Of a stretch of DNA of 64,000 bases, positions 23,523-33,878 are shown piece after piece. Both the position numbers and the translations under genes were made by a program. Source of the DNA: Coleophoma eucalyptorum (Eukaryota; Ascomycota; Leotiomycetes; Helotiales; Dermateaceae). Under the pieces are notes generated by a model. It had not been told where the DNA came from and did not search any database. It worked only from the letters and a program-made list of their open reading frames with translations. How positions within the stretch are numbered: the stretch's first letter is position 1; each line of letters begins with the position of its first letter. The stretch covers positions 434,001-498,000 of the forward strand of contig JALRME010000018.1 of the NCBI GenBank assembly GCA_026120035.1, read 5' to 3'.

Positions 23523-26500
23523 TTATCGCAGAGTAAGGGATCGAGACTGGGTAAATCTATGTACGAGGCGCGGGTGGAAGATCGCATTACCAGTTCGTCG
23601 GCAGCGTTAGGATCTGGTCGAACAGTACCGGCGCTCAAGGAGAAACGAGGGTAAGGATGGATGGGGTATCAAGACAAGACAAGACGCTCAGCGAGTGGTG
23701 TCAACAATCCAAAAGACGAGAAAAGATCAGACCAGGAGCTATATATTCCATTGGTCATGCAAGGACGGTAGCGACGCAATGGAAGGGTGTTCGAGAGGAA
23801 GTGGTCAGACTCTGCGGTGGAGGTCGGTTGCCGGACAACTCGACACACACGTTGATGATAAATCGATGCTCTCGTCAGACTGGGAGTGAGGTATGGGCAC
23901 GAGCATACGAGCGTACAGGCCGGCCATTCATGAGATCGAGTCCGAGCCAGCCGGTCTAGAAGAGCCAAAGCCGGGTAGGGCATAGAAAAGATCTTGACCA
24001 GGTGGAGCTCGGGAGATAGAGAGCGAATCAGGCGGGCGGGCGACGGAGCGTGAGGGCCAGAAGGTCAGGGAGACCAAGACAGCAGGCGGCAACGTGGTTG
24101 GGTGGGCGTGGCCAGGAAAACCAAGCAGAAACAACATGATGCATGAGGCAGCAGGCTGAGAAACGCTAGAGCCGGTTGAGCCGCCCCTTCTTTGGGCAAA
24201 AGAAGCAGCAAAAACTGCCCAGTGGGCGGCTGCCCCTCTCTGTCGACACCCCCTCGTGCAGCCCTGGCAAATCCCGTATGGTTAAGGGTTAAGGTACGGC
24301 CTGTAGGGTTCCAAAGGACCCTGCTTGCAGCGGGTGCTCAGTATCAGTGACAGCGACAGTGTCAGTTGGGTGTCAGTGACCTCTCCCGCTGGCAACACGA
24401 GCCAGCAGCGACACGCGCGATAGTCGGAGTGGCCCTTCCCCCCATTGAATGAATGATGCAATGTTACTGGGGCATTCGTGCTCTACAGGCCGGTCTGTCG
24501 GTGAGACCCTGCCTGCCTTCATCCATAGCCCTCACGGCGCCGAATGATCGTCCGCACCTACAGGGATGCTCTCCAGGCGCTGATCGCTCCATTTAGGCAC
24601 CCCAAATTCTGATACAGGGGGCTGCGATAGGGGATCTTATCGCTGTGCTGCTTAACCGTACTGGACTGCACTATACAGTGCTGTGGGTTAATCCTTCCTT
24701 CCCTCACAGTGCACTGCAGGACTCTCTTGCTGTCACATGAACTCACCTAAGCCATAATGATGCTTTGCACAGAAAACTCCCGACTTCCTGCCGCATTCCT
24801 TACCCCCTTACCCCCTTACCTGAGGTACCTTACCTCCACAGTACAATAGTTGAATTAGGAGAGGGAAAAAAGAAAAAAGGAATTACCGGCACTTCCTATT
24901 GCACTCCGGCCTCTGCGGACGACAGCATTGACCTGCGACCATGATGCCATCCTGCATCGGAGGTCGCTTGGTACAGTAGAGTGCGCTATCCGCATTCCAG
25001 TGACTACAAAGCTTGCCGACTCTCCCCTCTTGATTGTTGCCGCAGGCCGGCAAATCCGGAAAAAGGGCACGCGACGACGAAATATGCCCACGAACCATAA
25101 CCATAGCAGCCGCCGGCATCTGAGTCAGAAATCACGACAATAGCCATAACCAGCACGACTACCATAACCACGATAGCGCGCTCCTCTAGCTTTGAAGTCT
25201 GTGTTTTGTTGCAGATCGCGATTTCTCGTGTTACTTGACGGCCCGGACATCGTCACATAACTAACGTATCATACCTGGCTTACATTAGCGTCCCATCTGC
25301 GTTTCTTGGACACGCCTGGCTGAAAGCTTGATCTGTCCGGTATCTCCGTCTCTACTCCGCGCACAGCAGAGTCTTACTGGTTAGAAATTAGATGTCATTT
25401 GTCTGTGTGCACTGTGGTCGAGTTGAAGAAGTCACATAACCAACGGCCATTCACCGTTGTGGTGTCCGTGGTTCTCTGCCAATGCTGTTCTCCCAAGAAA
25501 CCTGAGCCTGATGTTCAGGTCGCCAAGATGTTACGGTATCGAGACAGGTCCAACTCTTGGCATTTGCTAACCCCTCCAACTGGCTGGAGATATCTCGGAC
25601 AAGGCACAAGTATAAGATCTAAGATGCCATGTCACGCATCCTCTGCGCCCTACTACCGTCGCTTTACGGCGATATGATTTCGGTGATACGATATCGGTTA
25701 CGGAGAACTGCTACATGCTTCACCCAGCTGCCTCACTAAGCATATCTTGCTCTGTTGTGGTGGGATATGTGCCTTCGTATTTTCACAAGCTTAATGGCAG
25801 ACAGATTGAAACACCTCACAGAAAAGATCGTATGTTGTCCTGCTTGCTGTAATGCCTTAAGATTGACCAGTTTGGCCTTGTGCAGTGTGGTATCAAGGGC
25901 TCTTGTAGTCCACATGCCTTGCTTTAAATTGCATGGGGCTCGATTTTTCCTCGCAGTGTTTGACCATCTATGCTGCGTTCTGTTCTCACGCATCTTCTCT
26001 AGAGAGGTCTATATATCGAATTCACGGCATGTAAGGTGGGAAGCTCATGGGAAACCCTCTGCTGCTAATGCTCTGGATGAAGTCGTAGACTAGCCGTGGA
26101 GATATTGGCATAGATATTGTCATCCAAAGTCATAGAATCAGCAAAAACATAATATGTCAAATCAATCAAGATCTCTAGTCTACTGCGTCTGCCTTGTCTC
26201 TCGCATCGATCAACCAACCAAGATGTCACTCAAACATCAAATGATGTCAAAAGACAAAAACCTGGGGAGAAGACAAGAAACATGTTCGAACGTTTTGCCA
26301 AGTGCAACAGATGCTTTGTTTCGAAGATCTCAATTGAGCCGCCTCGCACACACTCCCAGGCCCTCTTCTCAATGCCCCCAAACACAGCGAAGCGAGCTCA
26401 TAGGCGAGGCGATCTCATCTGAACATCGCGAACACTGGTCGTCTTGAGGGTTTTAATTTCTTGAATGCAGCCCACTTGACTGCTACCAAATATCTTGTGA

Positions 26501-26930
26501 GACATGTCGAAGGCAGCTTGGCAGCTTCATGATCTCATAATTTTAGGAAAGCGCTGCCGATCTTGTCTGCCAATGGCTCTAGAAACCATAAGGCATAATA
26601 TGCCAAAGCAGAAGTGCTAGTGACGGTTGGAGACCTGGGTAGGTTCCCCTCTCAGAACCAGAGTTCATACTGACCTTCATAATGGGAAGAGGGACGCTCA
26701 CATGTGGCGCCTTTCTATACAAATAATTAAATCCAAAAAAAAGTTCAAGTCCATAGTTGGTACGACTTGCTTCAGTTTCCTTTTCTTAGAAACCTTAACC
26801 TTCGCCTTTGTATATACTCGCCGCCCCGGAATCGATAGCTAAGCCTGGAGCTTAGGCGGTCCCTTTACATGATATCTCATCATTATTATTTATAATTATT
26901 CTTCGGCTTCATTTCCTTCCAGTCACAACG
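23523..26930. other. Long gene-free interval
   Basis: About 3.4 kb with no frame I can support on either strand. The left part (about 23.6-24.5 kb) is GC-rich, with repeated TCAGTGAC words near 24340-24380 and CCCCTTA repeats near 24800-24830. The right part is more AT-rich. It should include the VPS62 promoter and the promoter of the secreted-protein gene. A long non-coding RNA cannot be excluded. Confidence 0.45.
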
Positions 26931-27581
26931 ATGCGTCCATTCACTATCGTAGCTTTACTCTTCGCAAGCACTGCTCTTGCAGCACCGGCCACTACTGCAA
27001 CTACAGCTAGACCAGCAGCAACACCAGCCGTCGTACGGGCAAGCTCGCCGCGAGTGCTGAACCCCAGTAATCCACCCACCAAACAAGACGTCACCAACTC
27101 GATGCAAAACTGGGCCGCGTCCGTCAACACTGTAAACGCTTATCTTAACGACCCCAACAACAACACTAAACTAACCAACGCCCTCGCCTTTGCCCAAGAT
27201 GAACCCGTCCAACTCAGCACACTTATGAAAGTCAAGGGCCTCTCTACCACCGGCGCCAATTCCGCCAAGGTTCTCATGGGCAACTTCCCTTCCATCGTCA
27301 GCAATCTGAAAAGCGTCCAGAGCGGCGTCATGAACACCCAAGACGCCACGGCTGCCGTGAATTTCAACCGATGCTGCACCGTCCTCCCTGCCATCGGTGC
27401 TCTCTGGGCTGCTGCTGCAAATGCTACCCAAGCTCCCACCATGCCCCCACCCAATCTTGAGGATCAGTGCTCTCAGATGAAGTGTTCCGCGGGTGCTTCA
27501 GCAGGATCAACACCGTTCAATAGCTCTGGCACTGAGTTGACGGCGAGGGCGCTTAAGGCTGGAACCACTTTTAATTATTAA
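26931..27581 (+). CDS. Small secreted protein, unknown function
   Basis: A single exon encodes 216 aa. Residues 1-18 (MRPFTIVALLFASTALAA) are a clear signal peptide. An Ala/Thr/Pro-rich stretch follows (to about residue 45), then a predicted helical central region and a low-complexity C-terminus. Only four cysteines occur in the mature part: an adjacent pair (NRCC) and CSQMKC. I recognise no domain. Size, secretion and lack of homology signature fit either a cell-wall or surface protein or an effector candidate. The choice between them is open. The ATG follows an AC-rich leader (CAGTCACAACGATG), a good fungal context. Codon use is strongly C-ending, suggesting high expression. Confidence 0.78.
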   Translation: MRPFTIVALLFASTALAAPATTATTARPAATPAVVRASSPRVLNPSNPPTKQDVTNSMQNWAASVNTVNAYLNDPNNNTKLTNALAFAQDEPVQLSTLMKVKGLSTTGANSAKVLMGNFPSIVSNLKSVQSGVMNTQDATAAVNFNRCCTVLPAIGALWAAAANATQAPTMPPPNLEDQCSQMKCSAGASAGSTPFNSSGTELTARALKAGTTFNY

Positions 27582-29539
27582 AAACCTTAAGAGAGGAGAG
27601 TTTGATGGTTTGGGTAACTGCAAGTTCTGATTTATGGAGCAATGGGAGGGTATTTCTGTCGGCGTAACATCTGTCATGCATTTAAAGTGTTGGGTTGTCA
27701 ATGAGGGATAGATGAAGAGTTCAAGTCCCACCAAGATTGACAAAATGAAGGGACGAAAAGAATCCCTGAGAAGTATGCCTGCATTTACCTCTGTTCCTGT
27801 CTTTTTATTTCTCTGTCTGGCATTTTCTTTTACCTTCTTGCTGCGTTGAACGCAGTAAAGTAATCATGCAGTCTCTACCGACCGATTCTTTTCTTCTATA
27901 TCAGTTGAAGCTTTCTCAATCAATGGGAACTTACTAGATAAACACGTTCTTTTTTCTTATAGTTCTTTTTTTTTCTCCCATTGTTTCATTTTCGACGCTT
28001 TCTTTTTTAGAGTCCCGAGAGTGGTAAGATTTTTCCTCTCCCTTCCCTCTTCTCCTTTTCTTCGTCCAAAGTTTGTTTTGTGATTGTAGCCAAGGTTGTC
28101 CGAGTCATTGCGGTTGTCTGATGGATCTGCCACACCGATTTGTTCGGCTCCGCTTGCTCTGGGAGGGCAAGGGATGCTATTTGGAGTGATTGCCCCAACG
28201 TTTGAAACCAACACTATCCGCACTGAACTCAGTGATTCCTACGCACCTCAGTACCTACCTCGGAATTTAAATGGCCTAGAATACCCTATAGAGTCTTGTA
28301 TGTGCACTAACTCAATTGGGCCTAGTAGCTCAGACAACGTCTTCCTTTGCGAAGGGTGATGAAAATAGGTGCATATTTTCCTGTATGTGTGAGAATTGTG
28401 ATTCAAATGTCAAGATTAACTTTATGCAGTTAGCGTGGCCGGCACTTAAGTAGCAAAATAGTTAAGCATGTAAAAGTCTAAATCAAAGCTTATTCCTAAG
28501 TTTTATATATTACTATGTTATATTAAGCCTCTGTGGCCACCTCTGGCATCGAAGTCGCTGTATAACCGCTCGGGCCTTTACCTAGCACTGGTAAATATAA
28601 TTATCATGAAGCAATACGGGATGAAAAGAAATTGGTGGTAATCGTTCAGCTTTGGGGTTGAGGCAATCATTCCATATTGTTTTTCCTGCTCGTGGATTCA
28701 AGCGAGTGAGGAATTTGATGTAACGATTAGTCCTATGATTGATGTTGTTGTCTTGGTAACATGCCCAATATTAAGTACTCTAGAGGATGGATACTACTGT
28801 TGTAATTGACCCCTCGGTCAAGGAGCATGGTTAGTTAGTCTTCCGAATAGTGACCGTGGGGGGGGGGCCCAAAGAGAACGGACTGATAGATAGAACCAAC
28901 CTGTCTATTTAAACACCTAGATTGAGAAGTTATAAGAATTTAATTATGAGGCTGTTTCTCTTCCATACTATATTTTTAATACCAAAGACTTCCTATTGAC
29001 TCTGGGAATGCCATCTATTCTAAACACATTTGCAGCTTCTTCGAAAGAAGCGAGCGGAAATTTTGCTTCGCTTGGAAAAGATGCCATGTACCTCCTCGAA
29101 TTTTTTACAGGGTATTCTATACAAGTTTTTATAATCACGAAAATGGAACTGATAGCTTACTTTGAGGATTCCAACAATGGTGGGGAAGAAATGGGTTGTA
29201 ACGTATTTGTTAAACGACAAATTTACTAACAAAGTAATGCCGTGGGTTGCGTACGTCAATGGGAAACCCATAACAGTCAAATTCTCTTCAACCATCTCAT
29301 CTATTTTCATCCACCTCATGATATCTCCTCCTGATTTGACCACCAATATGAATTAAATAGTGACTGTATTATCATCGTCCACTCTCTATCACTCGTCGAC
29401 TCTGGACCCCCCCCCTCTCCAGTGGAGCGCAAGCGAAAACAAGCGAGGTCCCACATGTGGAAAGTCTGAAAAAACTCTTTTCAATGATTTAATAAGATCA
29501 AATAAGCTATTTATGTTCAATTCGTTCTCAGCTAACGAA
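27582..29539. other. AT-rich interval, no supported gene
   Basis: About 2 kb of mostly AT-rich DNA after the secreted-protein gene. It has pyrimidine tracts near 27930-28060 and a 10-G run at 28858-28867. A minus-strand frame at 29020-29346 (108 aa) is open but has no upstream or downstream partner, and I do not call it. Confidence 0.45.
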
Positions 29540-29629
29540 GGGGCTGTAACTCAGTGGTAGAGTGCCTCGTTTGCAAACACCTGTTGTACAACGTCGATGA
29601 AGTCCGGAGTTCGATCCTCCGCCGCTCCA
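29540..29629 (+). tRNA. tRNA-Ala (anticodon TGC) with a short intron, imperfect stems
   Basis: The acceptor arm pairs 29540-29546 (GGGGCTG) with 29622-29628 (CCGCTCC), with one mismatch and one G-T pair. The A box (TAACTCAGTGGTAGAG) and B box (GAGTTCGATCCTC) are recognisable, and the T stem CGGAG/CTCCG is perfect. The anticodon loop reads TT-TGC-AA, followed by an insert of about 18 nt before the 3' anticodon stem, which has one mismatch. The intron sits after position 37, as expected. The mismatches suggest either a weakened gene or a pseudogene. A T6 tract follows. Confidence 0.7.
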
Positions 29630-29653
29630 ACATCTCTTGGTTGAGAACAATTC

Positions 29654-29659
29654 TTTTTT
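29654..29659 (+). terminator. Pol III terminator of tRNA-Ala
   Basis: A run of six T starts 25 nt after the tRNA 3' end, the standard RNA polymerase III stop signal. Confidence 0.6.
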
Positions 29660-29979
29660 GCTGTTTTGGGCCATTTCACCTTTTACTTCTTCCATGAGGA
29701 TGGAGCCCGCTGTCTCTTCTAGGCTTTTCGAGGCTTTGGTTGGTTTTTTTTTTGCCTTACAGAAAATGGCCAGGTGATGGTGGATCATGTGAAGAGAGCG
29801 AAACCCTAAGTCAAGCGACGGACGCCAATATTTAACGTCCCATTGTGGGTGCTGACAAGGCCCCAAATCTTTTAGAGGGGAGTACAGTTTATAAATACGT
29901 ATGTTTATCCTTTTTGCGTTTCCAGTCCGGGGTTTCAGATGGCCTTGGCTCATATTGATTGTGATATCACTAAAAGAGT

Positions 29980-30095
29980 ACGCACCGAGTGGCTTTTAAG
30001 TGGTATAAAATTGATTGTATTGAGTAAGCTAATTGCAGCGAGAAATTCTATCTAATATGATAGTACGCACCGCCGCTTTTATTCCTCTGCTCAAC
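29980..30095 (+). repeat. Direct repeat copy A (possible terminal repeat of a decayed element)
   Basis: This segment aligns without gaps to 32138-32253, a constant offset of 2158 nt. Over 91 nt (30005-30095) I count 11 differences, 9 of them transitions. The longest identical block is 22 nt (30066-30087). The two copies flank the broken gene and the hairpin, as terminal repeats of an element would. Confidence 0.65.
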
Positions 30096-30230
30096 GCCCT
30101 TCACCCTCTCAGAGAGCAACGATTTCCTTCAATTCAACGCTATACGAAAGTTCGATCAAATCAACGCCTTGTAATTATGTTCCCCCCGTATACACCTGAT
30201 TAATATATTGAGATTGCGATCTTAAGAGAG

Positions 30231-31140
30231 TCAAACACTTTGGAACGACGTACTGCGGATCCACTCCCCACTCGCACGAACCAGTATCTCAAGCATACTA
30301 TCGAAAACCTCATTGCGCAAGCGGTGAACCATCCTATTGGTGAGGTGGAAATGACCAAGGTGAGGTATCAGGAGCAAAGCCTCCCAGGACAACTCTTTGG
30401 CGATGTGTAACCCGACGACCATCACTATATCGGGTTTCGAGTAATTCGTACTTTTGACGCCATATATGATACAGCGGATCACTTTTATCGTCCGGCTGGG
30501 AATATTGCGGGTATGCCAACATGATATCCCCGTATACCGACGTGGCCTTCCTCTGGTCGGTTCTAGCGGCTGCGAAATTTGTTACTCGACCTCTCAGTTT
30601 CCACCAACTCGGCGAAACGAGCAAGGCCAATACGCTTATTCATTGACGAGAGGCACTGATCGTCATCTTTTTGGTCTAGTAACTCCTTGAGTCGTGTAGC
30701 CGTGAGTTGCTGCGAAGATATAGCGCTGTGAGCGGTTGTCCCACGGGTCCGAATCCCAGCCAAAACACGCTTCAATTGTCCGAAAGCCTCAACACTGGCA
30801 AAGGCAATGATAAAGTTGGTGATGAAATCAGTGTCCCTGGAAGGCCTATCGGGGACATTCACCATGTCATAGATAGCAGCTGGACGTAATATGAGATCGT
30901 CGAGGCTGACAAATTGACCACAGGCTCGTTCCCATGCAGTCAATCTATCCGAAAGTATTGTTCACACAGGAGGTATCGGGGTCATACTCAAGTTTGTTAA
31001 CATCAGAAAGGTTAGTAGATGCGTTTTCTACTCAAACTTGCAGCAATCCCTTCTGTAGATCGACCGCAGACACAATTTCGTCCACTCGCAGAGCTTCTAC
31101 GGACGCACTGTGGGATTCTCCATGTTCCACAACCTTAGCA
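30231..31140 (-). pseudogene. Broken gene, unknown product
   Basis: On the minus strand several frames with protein-like composition follow one another, broken by at least one stop and two or three frame changes. The upstream part (VAKVVEHGESHSASVEALRV) has a stop. The next frame starts LTAWERACGQFVSLDDLIL and runs to about 30563. It continues in another frame as TDQRKATSVYGDIMLAYPQY and DPLYHIWRQKYELLETRYS, where a single extra T near the junction would explain the shift. A third frame follows (HIAKELSWEALLLIPHLGHF...). I do not recognise the family. The breaks and the flanking repeats suggest an inactivated duplicate or a non-autonomous element's cargo. An intron-rich live gene is possible but no good splice sites fit the first break. 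Confidence 0.5.
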
Positions 31141-32137
31141 ACGGGAATCACCAGAACAACAAATCAAAGAGGAAGAAACCGATATCTCTAAGTTTGGTGT
31201 ATCAAGCAATAAGCTGTGAGATAAAAAAGGTAGAAGAGTGTGTGTTAAGGAAAAGTCCTACGAAAGAAGAGAAAGAAGAACAAAGACACAAAGGGAACAA
31301 AGAATTCCCCAGGGAAGGAGAGGTGTATAGTCAGTCACAACCGACTAATAAATCACATAACTTTCACGTAACACTCGTACAATGAATTCTCTAGAATTGC
31401 CTAACCTCTCGAGGTAACACTGCCAACTCAAATCGTAATTCTCGATGTAATAGAATTGAATAAATGTTCTCGTACGTAGAATCGACTAAAAATTAGTGTA
31501 CGTGCAGTAAGCCGTAACTCTTTTGGCTGAATCTGAGTATAACATAAACTATATATAACTGTTGGTCTACCTCTTATTCCAGCTGTATGAATAACAGGTC
31601 AAAAATATGAGGTAAAAATGTAGATGTGATTCTTCTAAATGAGTGTGAGGGAGGTCTTATAAATACACCTATTCTGTTTGTACCACAAACAGAATAGGTA
31701 CCGATTCGACCTCCGTAGTAATACGTAATTACAAACAGGTGGTGTTTGTAGCAAGGTACAAACAGGTGTATAAACGAGTGTACAGACGACACATAATGAT
31801 ATTCCAATAATAACTCTTAGAGCATTTCTCGTGTCATTGCGCCTACCCCAAACCTGTAGTACTTACCGTGGTATCGCATTACCTGCGGATTTTTTATAAT
31901 AGAAAAACCAATAATGTACTGCTACTGACCTCTACTCGTAAGTAGTAGTGCGTACCGTGGTATCGTAATATCTTTGGAATCTAATAGCGTATTTGTCGTT
32001 CCTGGCCTTAACTCGCAAGCTGTAGTACCAACCGTGTGTCGTAACACTCTGGATTTATAGAACTTATTAGGGGTAGACCTATAGCAAACAAATCACTCTG
32101 CTCTCTCCCTCGTAGTGATTACCAGATAAAAGAGTGT
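31141..32137. repeat. AT-rich segment with degenerate tandem units
   Basis: Within 31845-32060 three units share a core (accgtggtatcg or close) at about 31865, 31954 and 32031, spaced 89 and 77 nt, each preceded by TGTAGTA-like and followed by a CTYTGGATT-like word. They look like decayed tandem copies. No gene is supported in the segment. Confidence 0.4.
31667..31699. repeat. Perfect 15-bp inverted repeat (hairpin)
   Basis: The arms 31667-31681 (acctattctgtttgt) and 31685-31699 are exact reverse complements around a 3-nt loop. Further copies of ACAAACAGGTG-like words occur at about 31730-31770. A structured-element end or protein site is possible. Confidence 0.7.
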
Positions 32138-32253
32138 GTACCGAGAGTGGTTTATGAGTGGGATAAAGTTGGTTGTTTTGAGTAAGCCAATTGTAGCGAG
32201 AAATTCTATCCAGTATAGTAGTGCGCACCGCCGCTTTTATTCCTCAGCTCAAC
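32138..32253 (+). repeat. Direct repeat copy B
   Basis: Second copy of the repeat at 29980-30095, in the same orientation. About 88% identity over the best 91 nt, differing mainly by C/T and A/G changes in both directions. It ends 240 nt before the stop codon of the deaminase gene. Confidence 0.65.
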
Positions 32254-32492
32254 ATCACCCTCATTGCTATGATGATTTGGAGCGGACCAAGACAACTACT
32301 ACTCAAAGGATAGACATAAGAAGAATTTAAAAGCCAGTATATTCACATGGGTCTCCAGATGTCAGTCTTTTGAAACTTTGGCAATAAGGATGCCAACACC
32401 GAGCTGGAAGAAGGCCTCCGTTCACAAGACAACCGAATCACGACTCCTATCATAAACATTTGAAACATATCCGCAGTCAATCAACAAATTTT

Positions 32493-33240
32493 CTATTGTC
32501 TGGTAGTGCTCCAGTAAAGATCACTCTCCTTAACAACCACCTGATCCATACCCTCGACCGGGCCAATAATCTCAATATCTTTCTGCGACCCCTCCAAAAC
32601 GTCTCTGCAATGCCATTTCATCGTGAAGTTCTCCTTGTTGCCCGGTCCCGTCAACTCAGCAAGTTGCTCGTTAGTCGCAGCGTAGATAATTCGGCCGATA
32701 TGTGCCCAGTAAATCGTTGCTAGAGGGAAAAGTTAGGATGGCGGTGTCGGGCCTGGTGCAGAGAGGGATAGCGGGAGCTTACAGGTACACATGGCGCATG
32801 GCTCCCATGTGCTCACTAATGTGCATTGCCAGAGATACTCTTTCGAGTAATGGCTATAAGCCAATCTAGCCAAAGAGCTCTGTTCAAATCCGATCAGAAC
32901 ATGGCATCATCATCCATCCCGACTCTTGCTCGCTCAACTCCCAAAATCCTCCATTCACCCCTCACCCAGTCTCTGACGCCTCAAGGCCATCTGTAGCACG
33001 TACCTCAGCATGATTGACCTGGTCCACACTCTGATGCATCAACAGCACCGTCTCATTGTCCGGGCCCAATAGGCAAGAAGCAAACGGCCGCTTGCCAAAC
33101 GTCACCGCGCGTCGCTGGATGCCGAGACACACATTGATGCCCGCATCGATTTGGGCCTTGGTGATTGCCTTTCGCTCGGGGAAGAGATGCGGTGCGATTT
33201 CGCGCGCTGCGCTGGCAGTGAGGGCGGCTTCGGCGGACAT
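32493..33240 (-). CDS. CMP/dCMP-type zinc deaminase (cytidine/guanine deaminase family)
   Basis: Exons 33240-33004, 32879-32783 and 32719-32493 join in frame to 186 aa. The zinc-binding signature is complete: H77-A78-E79, where Glu79 is the proton shuttle, and P106-C107-x-x-C110 in STWEPCAMC. Intron 1 follows HAE directly. The sequence around the second motif (EYLWQCTLVSTWEPCAMC, then IYWAHIGRIIYAATNEQL) fits fungal deaminases of the cytosine/guanine deaminase and TadA fold. The exact base or nucleoside substrate is not decidable by eye. A start further upstream in the same frame (33396) would add a low-quality leader, so I chose 33240. Confidence 0.85.
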
Positions 33241-33878
33241 TCTGATGGTTCGGGCTTTTCGTGGGCTGTATAGGTTGTGGGTTTGGAGGAGTTGGTGATG
33301 GTTCTGGAGAGTTAGTCTTTTGTATTTTATTTTATATTCTTTACCTGGTGTGAGATGTGGGTAGCAATTTGCGAGGACTAGGTCGCCTACCTGCAAAGCG
33401 AATCGGCCGAGTAAGAGTTTGGTGTCTCAATGTCTGAGGAACCGGCACAATTCGCGATGCAGGTAGTAAGTAGTCTTTGATGTTGTTTTGTTCCTGATGA
33501 AAGTGGGGGATAAGTGACTGATAAACTAAAACAGCTTGTTTCGGGGCTCGGCGGATCGCGAAGGTAGCTAAGGTAAGGTACCGTTGCAAACGCACATTCG
33601 CTTGGATGAAGCGAGAAGTCCCTTTGGTCCTAGGATCAGGAGGACTAGAGAGACCGGAGAAAGATGATGCGTCGGTGGAAATCTGGATAGGAGATTCGGT
33701 CCTGTCCATATTGCCCATAAAAGAGTCATTTGTATAGACCTGATCTCTATCAAGTTGCTTATTTTTTGAGTTTCACAGTGACGTGCAGCACGATCCTCCT
33801 ACTTCGGTAGGATATTTGCACAACCACCGCCCGTTCGACTTGGCTCCTATATGTCTATAGATGTGTAGTATATAGCAG
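33241..33878. other. Intergenic between deaminase and DAO-type oxidoreductase
   Basis: About 640 bp between the deaminase start and the oxidoreductase stop. A 125-aa open minus-strand frame (33341-33718) overlaps the likely deaminase 5' leader and shows no domain. I treat it as leader/promoter sequence. Confidence 0.45.

Noticed and set aside
24796..24838. CCCCTTA repeats resembling telomeric sequence
   Set aside because: The unit is not the fungal CCCTAA telomere repeat, and only three imperfect copies occur.
29020..29346. 108-aa minus-strand frame
   Set aside because: Faint dehydrogenase-like words but no cofactor motif and no neighbouring exons. Too weak to call.
33341..33718. 125-aa minus-strand frame
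   Set aside because: Lies in the leader/promoter of the deaminase gene and shows no domain.
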